DNA from: a virus
Length of the DNA: 64,000 nucleotides
Strand: one strand, 5' to 3'
Virus record (IMG/VR): IMGVR_UViG_3300050821_008688
Span: 35,669 to 99,668 of that record
Part shown: positions 31,100-38,852 of the stretch, piece after piece
Layout of the letters: every line of letters begins with the position of its first letter
How positions within the stretch are numbered: position 1 is the first letter of the stretch
Translations under genes and position numbers: made by a program
The notes under the pieces: generated by a model
The model's database searches: none
Told to the model about the DNA's origin: nothing
What the model saw: only the letters and a program-made list of their open reading frames with translations

Positions 31100-31115
31100 G
31101 ACTATCGAATCTATA
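31100..31115 (+). promoter_or_regulatory. Late-type promoter motif GACT-N7-CTATA
   Basis: GACT 31100-31103, 7 nt, CTATA 31111-31115, then ATTGAGAGAGG, 20 nt before the capsid ATG. Confidence 0.6.
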
Positions 31116-31135
31116 ATTGAGAGAGGTATCATACC

Positions 31136-32131
31136 ATGATTCTGCCGCCCGGAGTTCAGTCAACAACCCTTGCTGCTTTCCCGCAGATTGCGTACGACCG
31201 CACTGCGATTTTGGAGTGGCAGTTCAACACTCCGTTCCTTGAGGAACTTTGCGACTTTCGTCCGCTGCCTCGCCGGTCTGGTCGGACGCTCCAGTTCTAC
31301 GGCCAACAGCCGTATGCTGCTGCGACCTATGACCTGTCCGAAGGTATTCCGGGACCGTCGCTGCAACTCAACCAAGTTTTCTCTGATGCATTCGCCGATG
31401 AATATGGCGACTGGATTGGAATTTCAAACGTCGCTCAACAGATGTTCCTCGCGGACATTACGTTGGACGCAAGCCGCAACTTGTCGTATCGGGGCGCTCT
31501 CACGAGCAACTTGATTGCGATAAACGGCTTTGAAGCGGCTGCGACGGCGCAGGCTTCCGCGCGTATCGATTTGCTTGACAACGAATACATGTTGTCAAAC
31601 ACGATTCGCAAATCTGAGTCTCAGTTGATGGGCAACGCGGTTCCGGGGCGCGACGGCGGGTTGTATACGTCGGCGATGCATCCGTATGTTGTTTATGACT
31701 TTTGCTCAGATAACAGTGCGGGTTCCGCAGTTGACGTTATGAAGCGCGTCGAGTCGGGTCAGGCGTTTTTCAAGTCCGACATGACGAAGGGCTACTCAGT
31801 TTTAGAATGGGCTGGAGTTCGTATCATCCGCACGCAGACCGTGCCGACGTACGCGAACTATCCGTCCACCGGCAAGACGGGCTACGCCACGTATGTGGTT
31901 GGCCGCGAAGCAATGATGGCTTCCGAGCTACTGGGAAATCGCGTTCCGCGTAATCCCAGTTTCAAGGTGAACGTCAAGACCTTCGGCGACAACGACATTG
32001 ATTTGAGCAACCCGATGTTGCAGACCCGAGCAATCGTTTCGTACGATTGGTTCTTGGGCGTAGTCGCGCGTCCCAACACGAACAACACTCCGGGCTTTCG
32101 CCGGATTCGTGGTGAAGTGAGCGCGGTCTAA
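31136..32131 (+). CDS. Major capsid protein (331 aa)
   Basis: Follows the scaffold gene. The sequence has the HK97-like order: N-arm, a loop with DLSEGIPGPSLQLNQV (E-loop region), spine helix (FADEYGDWIGISNVAQQMFLADITLDASRN) and a beta/A-domain end (YATYVVGREAMMASELLGNRVP). Length is normal for an unprocessed capsid subunit. It likely needs GroEL/ES for folding. Confidence 0.82.
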   Translation: MILPPGVQSTTLAAFPQIAYDRTAILEWQFNTPFLEELCDFRPLPRRSGRTLQFYGQQPYAAATYDLSEGIPGPSLQLNQVFSDAFADEYGDWIGISNVAQQMFLADITLDASRNLSYRGALTSNLIAINGFEAAATAQASARIDLLDNEYMLSNTIRKSESQLMGNAVPGRDGGLYTSAMHPYVVYDFCSDNSAGSAVDVMKRVESGQAFFKSDMTKGYSVLEWAGVRIIRTQTVPTYANYPSTGKTGYATYVVGREAMMASELLGNRVPRNPSFKVNVKTFGDNDIDLSNPMLQTRAIVSYDWFLGVVARPNTNNTPGFRRIRGEVSAV

Positions 32132-32194
32132 ACTTTTGCTCTATCCAAGAGGGGTAGCATAAAACCCTGCCCAACTTTTTAAGGGAGAATTAAA

Positions 32195-32803
32195 ATGTCG
32201 AATGCTTCTACAGTTCGTCGGCAGATTGCGGGAACGCAACAGTTGACCATCGCTCCGTTGCTGGGCACGGTCATTACGACTACGCCGACCGCGTTTCAGT
32301 TGAATAACAACGGCCTGACGCTGACTGGTGGCGGGGTTATCCCGCTGTCCGCTGGTGTTACTGGTCTGTATGCGGGTACGGGCGAGGTGTTGAGGTATCG
32401 CGCTACTGGCACGTACACGGGCGCAACGGCGGCTTCAACCACGTTGAAACTGCAAGCCTATGAAATTCCTGCGGCTTTGCTGCCAATCGCTAATACATTG
32501 GTGGCCGCGCAAACGTTTACAAACTGGAATCCAATTGTTCCAGCTTCTAACGCGACAGCGGTTGGTCAGGCCACGGGTTCTTTTGCTGTTGACCTTCGCG
32601 TGCAGTTGGACGCCTTCGGCAATTTGAGCGGTTCTATCAAGTTTCTTATTGATGGCACGGTGATTGTGCCAGAGACCGCGATTACCGTGGTCACGGGTTT
32701 GGTCGGTGAGGCCGATTTGAACTTTGTGATTGTGGCGACGCTGGGGACGGCAACAACGGGAGTCATTCTTACTCTAGATGAGTTTGGTCTGGACCTTGAA
32801 TAA
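32195..32803 (+). CDS. 202-aa head decoration-type protein
   Basis: GGGAG precedes the ATG. Beta rich and Thr/Ala/Gly rich (TPTAFQLNNNGLTLTGGG, GEADLNFVIVATLGTATTG). It is immediately downstream of the capsid gene and ends at a strong terminator, so decoration or cement protein is likely. A degenerate late motif (AACT, CTATC) precedes it at 32133. Confidence 0.6.
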   Translation: MSNASTVRRQIAGTQQLTIAPLLGTVITTTPTAFQLNNNGLTLTGGGVIPLSAGVTGLYAGTGEVLRYRATGTYTGATAASTTLKLQAYEIPAALLPIANTLVAAQTFTNWNPIVPASNATAVGQATGSFAVDLRVQLDAFGNLSGSIKFLIDGTVIVPETAITVVTGLVGEADLNFVIVATLGTATTGVILTLDEFGLDLE

Positions 32804-32845
32804 GTCGGGCGCACGATAAACGAATCGGGCGCAAGCCCAATTAAC

Positions 32846-32878
32846 ATGCTCTGGGCTAAAACCCAGAGCATTTTTTTT
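32846..32878 (+). terminator. Rho-independent terminator
   Basis: Perfect 10-bp stem ATGCTCTGGG/CCCAGAGCAT with a CTAAAA loop and 8 T. It closes the capsid transcription unit. Confidence 0.93.
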
Positions 32879-32892
32879 ACAGGAGGTGTAAG

Positions 32893-33102
32893 ATGTCAGG
32901 TTACCTTTATCCGTATGCTTTTCCAGCAATGAGTGCGCAGGGCACCGAGGCGTTTGGAAAACTCATTGACCCGGTGACGGGTCTCATTACCACACCGAAC
33001 AGCCAGATTACCGATACGCCCGCGAACGTTGCGAAGGCTATCTCGGCGGTGTATGCAGGCGAGGGGCAAAACGTTTTTCCGTTGCTCCGTATTACAAAGT
33101 AA
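32893..33102 (+). CDS. Unknown 69-aa protein
   Basis: AGGAGGTGTAAG precedes the ATG. MSGYLYPYAFPAMSAQGTEA then Thr/Pro rich strands. First gene after the terminator. Possibly a small virion protein. Confidence 0.6.
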   Translation: MSGYLYPYAFPAMSAQGTEAFGKLIDPVTGLITTPNSQITDTPANVAKAISAVYAGEGQNVFPLLRITK

Positions 33103-33119
33103 ATTTGAACGGAGGAAAA

Positions 33120-33455
33120 ATGAACCTTTTCATCGTGGCGGCTATTTTGGTGTCTATTGCGGCATTCTTTGACCAGTTTACCACGCAGTTGTGTATTAAG
33201 GCGGGTGACATTGAGGCCAACCAAGTGCTGGACTGGTTGTATCGCACGAATAAACCGACACCACTACAGGGCTACGGGTTCAGCGTTCTTGCAATTGCTG
33301 CTGAGATTTCATTGTACTTGGCGCTGTATCATTTTTTTGGGCTTTGGATTGGCGTAGGCATCATACTATTGTCGGCGGAAACCGCAGTGCATGTGGCTTG
33401 CGCTATTAGCAACTACAAACTCGTGAAAACAGGCAAGGCATTGTTTGTACTGTAA
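33120..33455 (+). CDS. 111-aa membrane protein
   Basis: GGAGG precedes ATG 33120. Three hydrophobic segments: FIVAAILVSIAAFFDQF, FSVLAIAAEISLYLALYHFFG and IGVGIILLSAETAVHVACAI. Suggests a three-helix membrane protein, possibly a holin-type protein. Confidence 0.65.
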   Translation: MNLFIVAAILVSIAAFFDQFTTQLCIKAGDIEANQVLDWLYRTNKPTPLQGYGFSVLAIAAEISLYLALYHFFGLWIGVGIILLSAETAVHVACAISNYKLVKTGKALFVL

Positions 33456-33465
33456 GGGAGACACC

Positions 33466-33609
33466 ATGATTTCTCTAATTTTGATTCCAGTGAAATTGGG
33501 TATTTGGCTCGCAGTCGCGGCCCTTGTACCGGCGTCATATTATGGGGCGCTATTTGTAAAGCAAGTTATTTTCAAGAAACCGGGTGGATTGTTTACCGCC
33601 AAGTTTTAA
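33466..33609 (+). CDS. 47-aa single-pass membrane protein
   Basis: GGGAG lies 6 nt before ATG 33466. MISLILIPVKLGIWLAVAAL continues into a hydrophobic helix, then a basic end (KKPGGLFTAKF). With 33120 it forms a membrane-protein pair, perhaps part of lysis. Confidence 0.55.
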   Translation: MISLILIPVKLGIWLAVAALVPASYYGALFVKQVIFKKPGGLFTAKF

Positions 33610-33629
33610 GGTCTCGCAGGAGGGATGTT

Positions 33630-33830
33630 ATGACGCTTATAGTACCAGTTGTGAATCCGAGTTTGGCTCTGATTACGCCCGGTTATCCTTTGGTTGTTAT
33701 TCCAAAGTCAAATCCAACGGCGGGGGCAGAACTGGCTGAACCGCCACAAAATCCAACGGGTGTGGCTCAATCGGCAGTTAAACAAAAAGCCATTGCTCAG
33801 GCTGGTCATCAAAACGACCGGGTGATATAA
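33630..33830 (+). CDS. Unknown 66-aa protein
   Basis: GCAGGAGGG precedes ATG 33630. MTLIVPVVNPSLALITPGYP then a Pro/Ala/Gln-rich tail. Possibly a virion or lysis peptide. Last coding gene before the tRNA block. Confidence 0.5.
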   Translation: MTLIVPVVNPSLALITPGYPLVVIPKSNPTAGAELAEPPQNPTGVAQSAVKQKAIAQAGHQNDRVI

Positions 33831-33859
33831 AATTTTTATAGGGGGAATAATCCCACGAT

Positions 33860-33974
33860 ACTGGCGGGCTGCATCTTTCAAAGCGACGCTAGGCACGGTC
33901 GGATGTTGTAGCGTTCGGCACGGCATTTCGGTCGCCACAGGTCATTGCAGGACCGGGGTGCAGCCCAGACCAGT
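33860..33974 (+). ncRNA. Structured RNA candidate upstream of tRNA-Met
   Basis: A closing helix joins ACTGG (33860-33864) to CCAGT (33970-33974) and GGGCTGCA (33866-33873) to TGCAGCCC (33959-33966). Inside lie ACGCTA/TAGCGT (33886-33891 with 33909-33914) and hairpin GGTC/GACC (33940-33943 with 33951-33954). No gene or tRNA matches this stretch. Its place at the head of the tRNA block suggests a small RNA or a processing leader. Confidence 0.5.
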
Positions 33975-33983
33975 AAACAGTTT

Positions 33984-34061
33984 CGCGGGGTCGTCTAGTC
34001 CGGTCTAAGACGCGGGTCTCATAAACCTGCATCGTGGGTTCAAATCCCACCCCCGCTACCA
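33984..34061 (+). tRNA. tRNA-Met (CAT)
   Basis: Full cloverleaf: acceptor GCGGGG/CCCCGC, D arm GTCT/AGAC, anticodon arm CGGGT-CTCATAA-ACCTG, T arm GTGGG-TTCAAAT-CCCAC, discriminator A and encoded CCA. Anticodon CAT reads Met, or Ile after lysidine modification. The first pair C1-U72 is a mismatch, as in initiators, but the anticodon stem lacks three consecutive G-C pairs. Confidence 0.92.
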
Positions 34062-34066
34062 TTTTC

Positions 34067-34141
34067 GCGGGCTTGGCCTATTGGCAGGGCATCTGCCTTC
34101 CAAGCAGAAAAAAAAGAGTCCGATTCTCTTAGCCCGCTCCA
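34067..34141 (+). tRNA. tRNA-Gly (TCC)
   Basis: Acceptor GCGGGCT/AGCCCGC, anticodon arm TCTGC-CTTCCAA-GCAGA, T arm AAGAG-TCCGATT-CTCTT, discriminator U, encoded CCA. An unusual run of A in the variable loop. Reads GGA/GGG codons. Confidence 0.95.
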
Positions 34142-34149
34142 TATTTTTC

Positions 34150-34179
34150 TTGACTGGACAGGGAAGTGAGGAGTAGTAT
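34150..34179 (+). promoter_or_regulatory. Promoter of structured RNA/tRNA-Thr/Asn unit
   Basis: TTGACT (34150-34155), 18-nt spacer, TAGTAT (34174-34179). A transcript would begin about 34186. Confidence 0.5.
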
Positions 34180-34185
34180 CAAACG

Positions 34186-34315
34186 TATATCAGGGTAAGG
34201 CCCGCGTGGATTGCGGCATGCAGCGGAGTGATAGGAATAGTACCTCTGGCCGAGGGAAGACCCAATCAACTCAAACAGACATGCGAATCCTAAAGCCTTG
34301 TAAGAGGGGCGGGCC
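34186..34315 (+). ncRNA. Structured RNA candidate between tRNAs
   Basis: A closing 7-bp helix GGCCCGC (34199-34205) / GCGGGCC (34309-34315), then GGATT/AATCC (34208-34212 with 34286-34290), GCATG/CATGC (34216-34220 with 34280-34284) and hairpin CCTC/GAGG (34243-34255). The nested pairing over 117 nt is far more regular than coding sequence. It resembles none of tmRNA, RNase P RNA, 6S RNA or a group I intron as far as I can tell. Confidence 0.5.
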
Positions 34316-34330
34316 TCCTGCTTTTTCTAT

Positions 34331-34403
34331 GCCGGTGTGATGATAGACGCTAGGAACCTACGGTGAAATCCACCACAGCCTCCGGGAGAGGCAACCGGCT
34401 CCA
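34331..34403 (+). ncRNA. tRNA-like element ending in CCA (non-canonical)
   Basis: 73 nt long with GCCGGT (34331-34336) pairing ACCGGC (34394-34399), then U and CCA. Inside are GGTG/CACC and GCCTC/GAGGC hairpins and a weak TAG/CTA pair. No 7-nt anticodon or T loop can be made, so it is not a translating tRNA. It may be a relic or an independent element of the structured RNA. Confidence 0.4.
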
Positions 34404-34409
34404 TTTTTG

Positions 34410-34479
34410 TGGAGTGGGTGCATACGAAGACCATTGGCGACGTATGCATGGTTAGAGACCGAACCACTCCAGCCTTTTT
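34410..34479 (+). ncRNA. Double stem with U-run (terminator-like)
   Basis: TGGAGTGG/CCACTCCA (34410-34417 with 34464-34471) encloses TGCATACG/CGTATGCA (34419-34426 with 34441-34448) and an unpaired 15-nt segment, followed by GCCTTTTT. It could end the structured transcript or form a separate RNA domain. Confidence 0.5.
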
Positions 34480-34537
34480 AGGAGTACTGAGATGATTGAC
34501 GTGTGTGATGGAACGATAACAGGTGGCGTGACAACTC

Positions 34538-34612
34538 GCCCCTGTAGCGTTAAGGCAGAGCGCCGCACCCGTAATGCGGAGGTTGGTGGTTCAAGTCCAC
34601 TCAGGGGCTCCA
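34538..34612 (+). tRNA. tRNA-Thr (CGT)
   Basis: Acceptor GCCCCTG/CAGGGGC, anticodon arm CCGCA-CCCGTAA-TGCGG, T arm GGTGG-TTCAAGT-CCACT, discriminator U, encoded CCA. Position 33 is C instead of the nearly universal U, which is unusual for an elongator tRNA. Confidence 0.9.
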
Positions 34613-34615
34613 TTT

Positions 34616-34691
34616 TGGGATGTGGCTCAACTGGTACAGCAGGTGATTGTTAATCACCCACTTGTAGGTCCGATTCCTACCGTCCCAGCCA
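34616..34691 (+). tRNA. tRNA-Asn (GTT)
   Basis: Acceptor TGGGATG/CGTCCCA, anticodon arm GGTGA-TTGTTAA-TCACC, T arm GTAGG-TCCGATT-CCTAC, discriminator G, encoded CCA. Confidence 0.95.
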
Positions 34692-34705
34692 GTTCGGAGA
34701 ATGTG

Positions 34706-35362
34706 ATGATTAATATGGCTCCTGATTGTGAATTGATTGGCTATATTTTGCGGCACGGTGAGACAGTTCTGAACGCCAATAATTGTTGGCGCGGTTGGGA
34801 AAACCCGCCGCTCAATGAAAAAGGTACGGAGGCTGCCGAAGCTGCCGGTCACTATCTCGGGTTTCAAAAGCTAGGCCGTATTGTCAGTTCTGATTTGCTG
34901 CGCGCTTCGCAGACCGCAGAAATTGTTATGAGTTGCGCGAGTGTGGAATGCCCGTACATTTCCTACGACCCCAACCTTCGCCCGTGGGCTATTAGTAGTA
35001 AATTTGCCGGAATGGAAAAAACAGCGGAGCGATTGAAAGATTTCAAGTTTTATATTGACCACCCAGATGTACCGATTCCTCCAGACGGTGAGTCTTTGAA
35101 TCAACATCGTGACCGCAACGAAGTTATTTTTCCATATCTGGCTACACCGTATAAAGGTCTTCCGACTTTAGTCGTCTGTCACACAAGCAACGTGACTGCC
35201 GCTGTGCGACGCATCGATGAAGAGACGTTTCAGCAAGAAGAGTGGACCGATGTGGTTGAGCCCGGAGGATTAATTGCGGTGTATATGGATGGCAAAGGTA
35301 CTCTTAGCGTAATACCTGTTTTGGGCGCAGTGAAAACAGAACCACAACCGGAAGCATCCTAA
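34706..35362 (+). CDS. Histidine phosphatase (218 aa)
   Basis: ATG 34706 follows GGAGA. LRHGET (RHG motif), SSDLLRASQTAEIV, PPDGESLNQHRDR and VVCHTSNVTA (second His) are the conserved blocks of the phosphoglycerate-mutase-like phosphatase superfamily, with both catalytic His present. The substrate cannot be told; nucleotide or sugar phosphates are usual. Reading through the tRNA-Asn gene was rejected as its start. Confidence 0.85.
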   Translation: MINMAPDCELIGYILRHGETVLNANNCWRGWENPPLNEKGTEAAEAAGHYLGFQKLGRIVSSDLLRASQTAEIVMSCASVECPYISYDPNLRPWAISSKFAGMEKTAERLKDFKFYIDHPDVPIPPDGESLNQHRDRNEVIFPYLATPYKGLPTLVVCHTSNVTAAVRRIDEETFQQEEWTDVVEPGGLIAVYMDGKGTLSVIPVLGAVKTEPQPEAS

Positions 35363-35373
35363 CGAGGTGATGT

Positions 35374-35937
35374 ATGGCAGACGAGCAAGCACCATATCAA
35401 GACCCGGCGACGCCGATTCTATCGCAGTCAACCGATATAGACGACGAAAAACGCGCCGACCTATTTGATATTTTCCACAACTCAAAAGACCACAACGAAC
35501 TGGCGCGCAAACTTCAGCCCGTGGCGGCTCCAGACCAGTTGAAATCGCAATTATTTGAAGCAAAAAAGAAATTTACTGTTACGGACCCCGCCGAGCGCGC
35601 CGCCGCGTCAATTGAGCGACTGGCGCAAATCAAACCTGAAATCTTGGACCTAGCCGAAAACCATCCAAATGTAATGAAGGCTTTTATGGCGACCGCTACA
35701 AAGGGGGAGGAAAAAGCCTCTGGGGAGCCCGCACAGGCGGGCGGGAAGCAGCCGGGGGGAAAGAGCCAAGGAACCGGGAAAGCTGCCCCAGTTGTCGTCC
35801 CAGACGTGCCGCCGACCCCTTCAGGGCATGCTCTGGTTAAAACCCGAGACCACGCAATCCATCACATCCCGGTAGAGAACATTGATAAAGCGCGCGCCAT
35901 TGACCCCGAATTGCAGGTTCTTCATGTGGAGCCCTAA
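35374..35937 (+). CDS. Unknown 187-aa acidic protein
   Basis: GAGGTGATGT precedes the ATG. Helical N-terminus (DIFHNSKDHNELARKLQP), a Gly/Lys/Glu linker near 110-135, and a C-terminal strand block (HALVKTRDHAIHHIPVENIDKA). Directly before the large virion-type protein, so perhaps its chaperone or partner. Confidence 0.6.
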   Translation: MADEQAPYQDPATPILSQSTDIDDEKRADLFDIFHNSKDHNELARKLQPVAAPDQLKSQLFEAKKKFTVTDPAERAAASIERLAQIKPEILDLAENHPNVMKAFMATATKGEEKASGEPAQAGGKQPGGKSQGTGKAAPVVVPDVPPTPSGHALVKTRDHAIHHIPVENIDKARAIDPELQVLHVEP

Positions 35938-38799
35938 ATGTCTAGTTCGTCCACGTTGCCGCCTACCGTTAATACGCCGCCTGCTCCTAGTATTGCTGAT
36001 TTGTATGGCGACACAGGCCGACTTGTAGTCGCGCCGCCCGCGCCACCTGCCACAGTTACGGAACCGGACCCGAACCGTGTTCGTCCCGTTGAAGCCCTTG
36101 ATGCGGAATCCCCGTTTCTTCAGCACGTTGGTAAAGCTGTAGAAGGCGCGGGTCAGATGGTTAAATCTGTTGTGGCTCCCAAGGGCGCAACGGAAAAAGA
36201 ACGACTCAAAAATATTGCCAACGAAGCCCTGATTGAACCCGAAAAACAACAGACAATCAAAGCAGGCGAAGCCTTGAATCGCGCGGACGCCGAAAAAGCA
36301 GCGGGGCATCCTGTGCGCGCGGCCCTCGCCAAAGTGGAAGCGGGTGGACACGCGCTTGCGAGCGGTGTGCCCTTGGTCGGCCCGTGGGCTGCTGGTGTCG
36401 CTGAAGAAGCTGGACAGGAAATTGGACGGCGTGAGTACGGAGCCGCCGCTGGAGATGTGGTTGGAAACGTGGCGGTCGGAAAAGCATTAGAAGAGGGTGG
36501 CGAGGCAACAAAGGGCGCAGTAGAGAGCGCAGTGAGTCATGCGGGTGAGACTGCGAAAAATGCTATCAGTTCAGCGGGTTCTGAAGCGGGTAGGATGGCG
36601 CGTGCGACCGCTCCCGAAGGAAGTACAGAGGCAGGCTTTGCTAAGTTGGGCGGTAAGAAAGTAAGCGCCGCCAAGCCAGCCGCCGAACCTGTGGACTTGA
36701 GTCCTGCGTATGGTGCCACAGGAAAAGCAATTCCAGAAACTGAAGTTTCGCATACCGGTAATGCGGGCTCCATCAACGAAGTAAAAGTAAAACAGGGCGG
36801 CGAGGATATCGGGGCTCTGCATTTTACGCACGAGGGTGATGTCGCGTCGGTCAACGATACTTGGGTGGACCCGAAGTCGCAGGGTCAAGGTCACGGCCAG
36901 CGTCTGATAACCGAAGCTGCGGCTGCTGCAAAGAAAAACGGCGCGAAAGTTTTCACTTCGGACCCGAACGGCGAAACCAGTCCTGCTGCGGCTAACGCGT
37001 GGGATGCTCTCGTTCGCAGAGGGCAAGCTGAGGAAACGGGAAGTACGACCGGTCCAAAATATCAAATGAATCTAGAAGACCAAAGCGACACGTCTTTCAA
37101 GTTTGGCGAGAACATAGAGCCTGAAAAGTCTACGACCGTGCCTGATTTTGCTCAAAAAGCTGCGGACATTGCGAAGACACAAGGCGGCGGATTCACTATA
37201 GACCCACGCACGGGCGAGGTTCCGAAGACTGGCTATCAAATTGAAGCGGCTCCCGAACAGCGTGTGACGCTGGACCATCCTGCGACCGCGAAAGATATTC
37301 AAGAATTCGCAAACAAGAACAGAGACCTACTCGACAAACATCCTGAGTTGCACGTCGGCGGCTACGGCAATGAGTTGAACATTAGCGCAAAGGTGGACTC
37401 GCTAGAGGCTGCGAAGCAGGTGGCAAAAAAACTTGACCAGATTTCTGTTTGGGATAACGCCAAAGGCGAAGAAGTTAAGACGGGCGGCACGAGTCAGCGT
37501 CAGGAGTTTTCAAATTACCCACTGGCCGAACGGCTTAATGAACTGAAGGGAAACACCGCTTCTGATATTCCGGGGTTTGAGCACCTGTCAAAAGATTTCC
37601 ACGATAACATGGAGCCCGATGAACGCGAATACTTGAAAGGCAACAAACTCCTTCAGCGGAATGCGATGAAAGAGTACCACAAACTTTCTCCGTCCGTTCC
37701 TGAGACCACGAACGCGATGCAGGCGGGTGCGGCGCTGGGCGGCTGGTGGCAGCGGTACATCGATGTGTTCCACGATTTGACTGACGGCGGCAAGGAAGTC
37801 GCCAACACCGTGGGTCCGTCACACGCGGAAACTTTGAAGCAATGGCATGCGGCGCTCTCGGGAAATAAATCCGTTCAGGACGCGAACAATATAGCGTGGC
37901 ATTCTTACGCCGACTGGCTTGATGCGGGAAAGCCGACTGACCGACCGAGTATTGATGCTATTGTTCGGAAAACCGGTGCGCAGCCCGAGGGTAGTGGCAA
38001 GAGAGGTAACGCGGCTATTTCTGACACGCTTGATAAAAAAGGTAAAGTCAAACATGAAGGTTTGGATACAACCAAGCTATTCAATCTCGTAAATAGTCCT
38101 GAAATGAAAGGTGAGCGTCCTTTCTCGGGTAATGCGTTTGATGAGGGCTCTAAAAACCCACTGATGGGAACGACCGAGGGTGCGCGCAAAATTCCCTCGA
38201 TGGGCGCGACTGTTGCTGGTAAGGGGAATTTGAATCGTCTTGTACTTGATGCCCATATGCGAGACTTTTATGGACTCAGCACAACTCACGGTCCCGCTGC
38301 GCAATATATTGCTGACTCCGTGCATCTGCGGCAGGCGGCAAAAGCCCTTGGATTGAAGGGCGGCGAGGGGCAGGAACAACTGTGGGGGACGGTGCTTGGT
38401 TTGAAAACGCTCATAAAAGAGGGATTGACAAACCCGGAAGTTAGTGGTAAGTTGAACGCAGACGTAATCAATAAGATTGGTAAGGATTACGCGGAGGTAA
38501 TGGCAAATGACCCAGAAATCAGTCAACCCGGTGGCGTCCTCGACCGGCTCAAAGACAAATACGGCATTGGACGCGGAGCGGCTGGCGCTAGCGAAGCGTA
38601 TAGCAAAGCATCAGGCACCCGTACAAGTAAAGCTGGACCCGCAGGCGGCGAAACTCCAGTTAATCAGGCTCTCCTCGCAAAAACTGCTGAACGCATTAGA
38701 GGCCAAATCTCACCCTCAAAAATAAAGAAGCCTGCCGCTGCGCCGACTGAAGGTGGTTGGCTTTCCATGCTGAAAAATCCCGGTTCTAAAGCAAAATAA
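35938..38799 (+). CDS. Large virion-type protein with GNAT domain (953 aa)
   Basis: N-terminus Pro-rich and disordered, then helical Ala/Glu segments. Residues about 278-380 form a GNAT acetyltransferase-like domain (IGALHFTHEGDV, NDTWVDPKSQGQGHGQRLIT with the acetyl-CoA loop Q/RxxGxG/A, then AANAWDALVRRGQAEE). Later blocks (FSGNAFDEGSKN, LNRLVLDAHMRDFYG) recur in phage internal proteins. The whole looks like an ejected or internal virion protein carrying an enzyme domain. Confidence 0.65.
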   Translation: MSSSSTLPPTVNTPPAPSIADLYGDTGRLVVAPPAPPATVTEPDPNRVRPVEALDAESPFLQHVGKAVEGAGQMVKSVVAPKGATEKERLKNIANEALIEPEKQQTIKAGEALNRADAEKAAGHPVRAALAKVEAGGHALASGVPLVGPWAAGVAEEAGQEIGRREYGAAAGDVVGNVAVGKALEEGGEATKGAVESAVSHAGETAKNAISSAGSEAGRMARATAPEGSTEAGFAKLGGKKVSAAKPAAEPVDLSPAYGATGKAIPETEVSHTGNAGSINEVKVKQGGEDIGALHFTHEGDVASVNDTWVDPKSQGQGHGQRLITEAAAAAKKNGAKVFTSDPNGETSPAAANAWDALVRRGQAEETGSTTGPKYQMNLEDQSDTSFKFGENIEPEKSTTVPDFAQKAADIAKTQGGGFTIDPRTGEVPKTGYQIEAAPEQRVTLDHPATAKDIQEFANKNRDLLDKHPELHVGGYGNELNISAKVDSLEAAKQVAKKLDQISVWDNAKGEEVKTGGTSQRQEFSNYPLAERLNELKGNTASDIPGFEHLSKDFHDNMEPDEREYLKGNKLLQRNAMKEYHKLSPSVPETTNAMQAGAALGGWWQRYIDVFHDLTDGGKEVANTVGPSHAETLKQWHAALSGNKSVQDANNIAWHSYADWLDAGKPTDRPSIDAIVRKTGAQPEGSGKRGNAAISDTLDKKGKVKHEGLDTTKLFNLVNSPEMKGERPFSGNAFDEGSKNPLMGTTEGARKIPSMGATVAGKGNLNRLVLDAHMRDFYGLSTTHGPAAQYIADSVHLRQAAKALGLKGGEGQEQLWGTVLGLKTLIKEGLTNPEVSGKLNADVINKIGKDYAEVMANDPEISQPGGVLDRLKDKYGIGRGAAGASEAYSKASGTRTSKAGPAGGETPVNQALLAKTAERIRGQISPSKIKKPAAAPTEGGWLSMLKNPGSKAK

Positions 38800-38826
38800 A
38801 AAAAGGAGCCCCAACTTCAGGGCTCC
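38796..38826 (-). terminator. Leftward rho-independent terminator
   Basis: On the minus strand GGAGCCC (38826-38820) pairs with GGGCTCC (38811-38805), and the T-run (A-run 38798-38804 on +) follows. It closes the unit of genes 39938-38853. It also lies at the end of the converging 953-aa gene. Confidence 0.85.
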
Positions 38827-38852
38827 AATTAGCCTATTTCGCCGCATAGTGG

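Noticed and set aside
33984-34061. Initiator tRNA identity for the CAT tRNA
   Set aside because: There is a first-pair mismatch, but the three G-C pairs of the initiator anticodon stem are not present.
34331-34403. A hammerhead-like TGATGA...GAAA in the tRNA-like element
   Set aside because: C3 and a paired cleavage site are missing, and stem III cannot form.
34487-34650. An open frame starting after GGAG near 34491 that reads through tRNA-Thr
   Set aside because: It crosses two clear tRNA genes and shows no protein-like composition.
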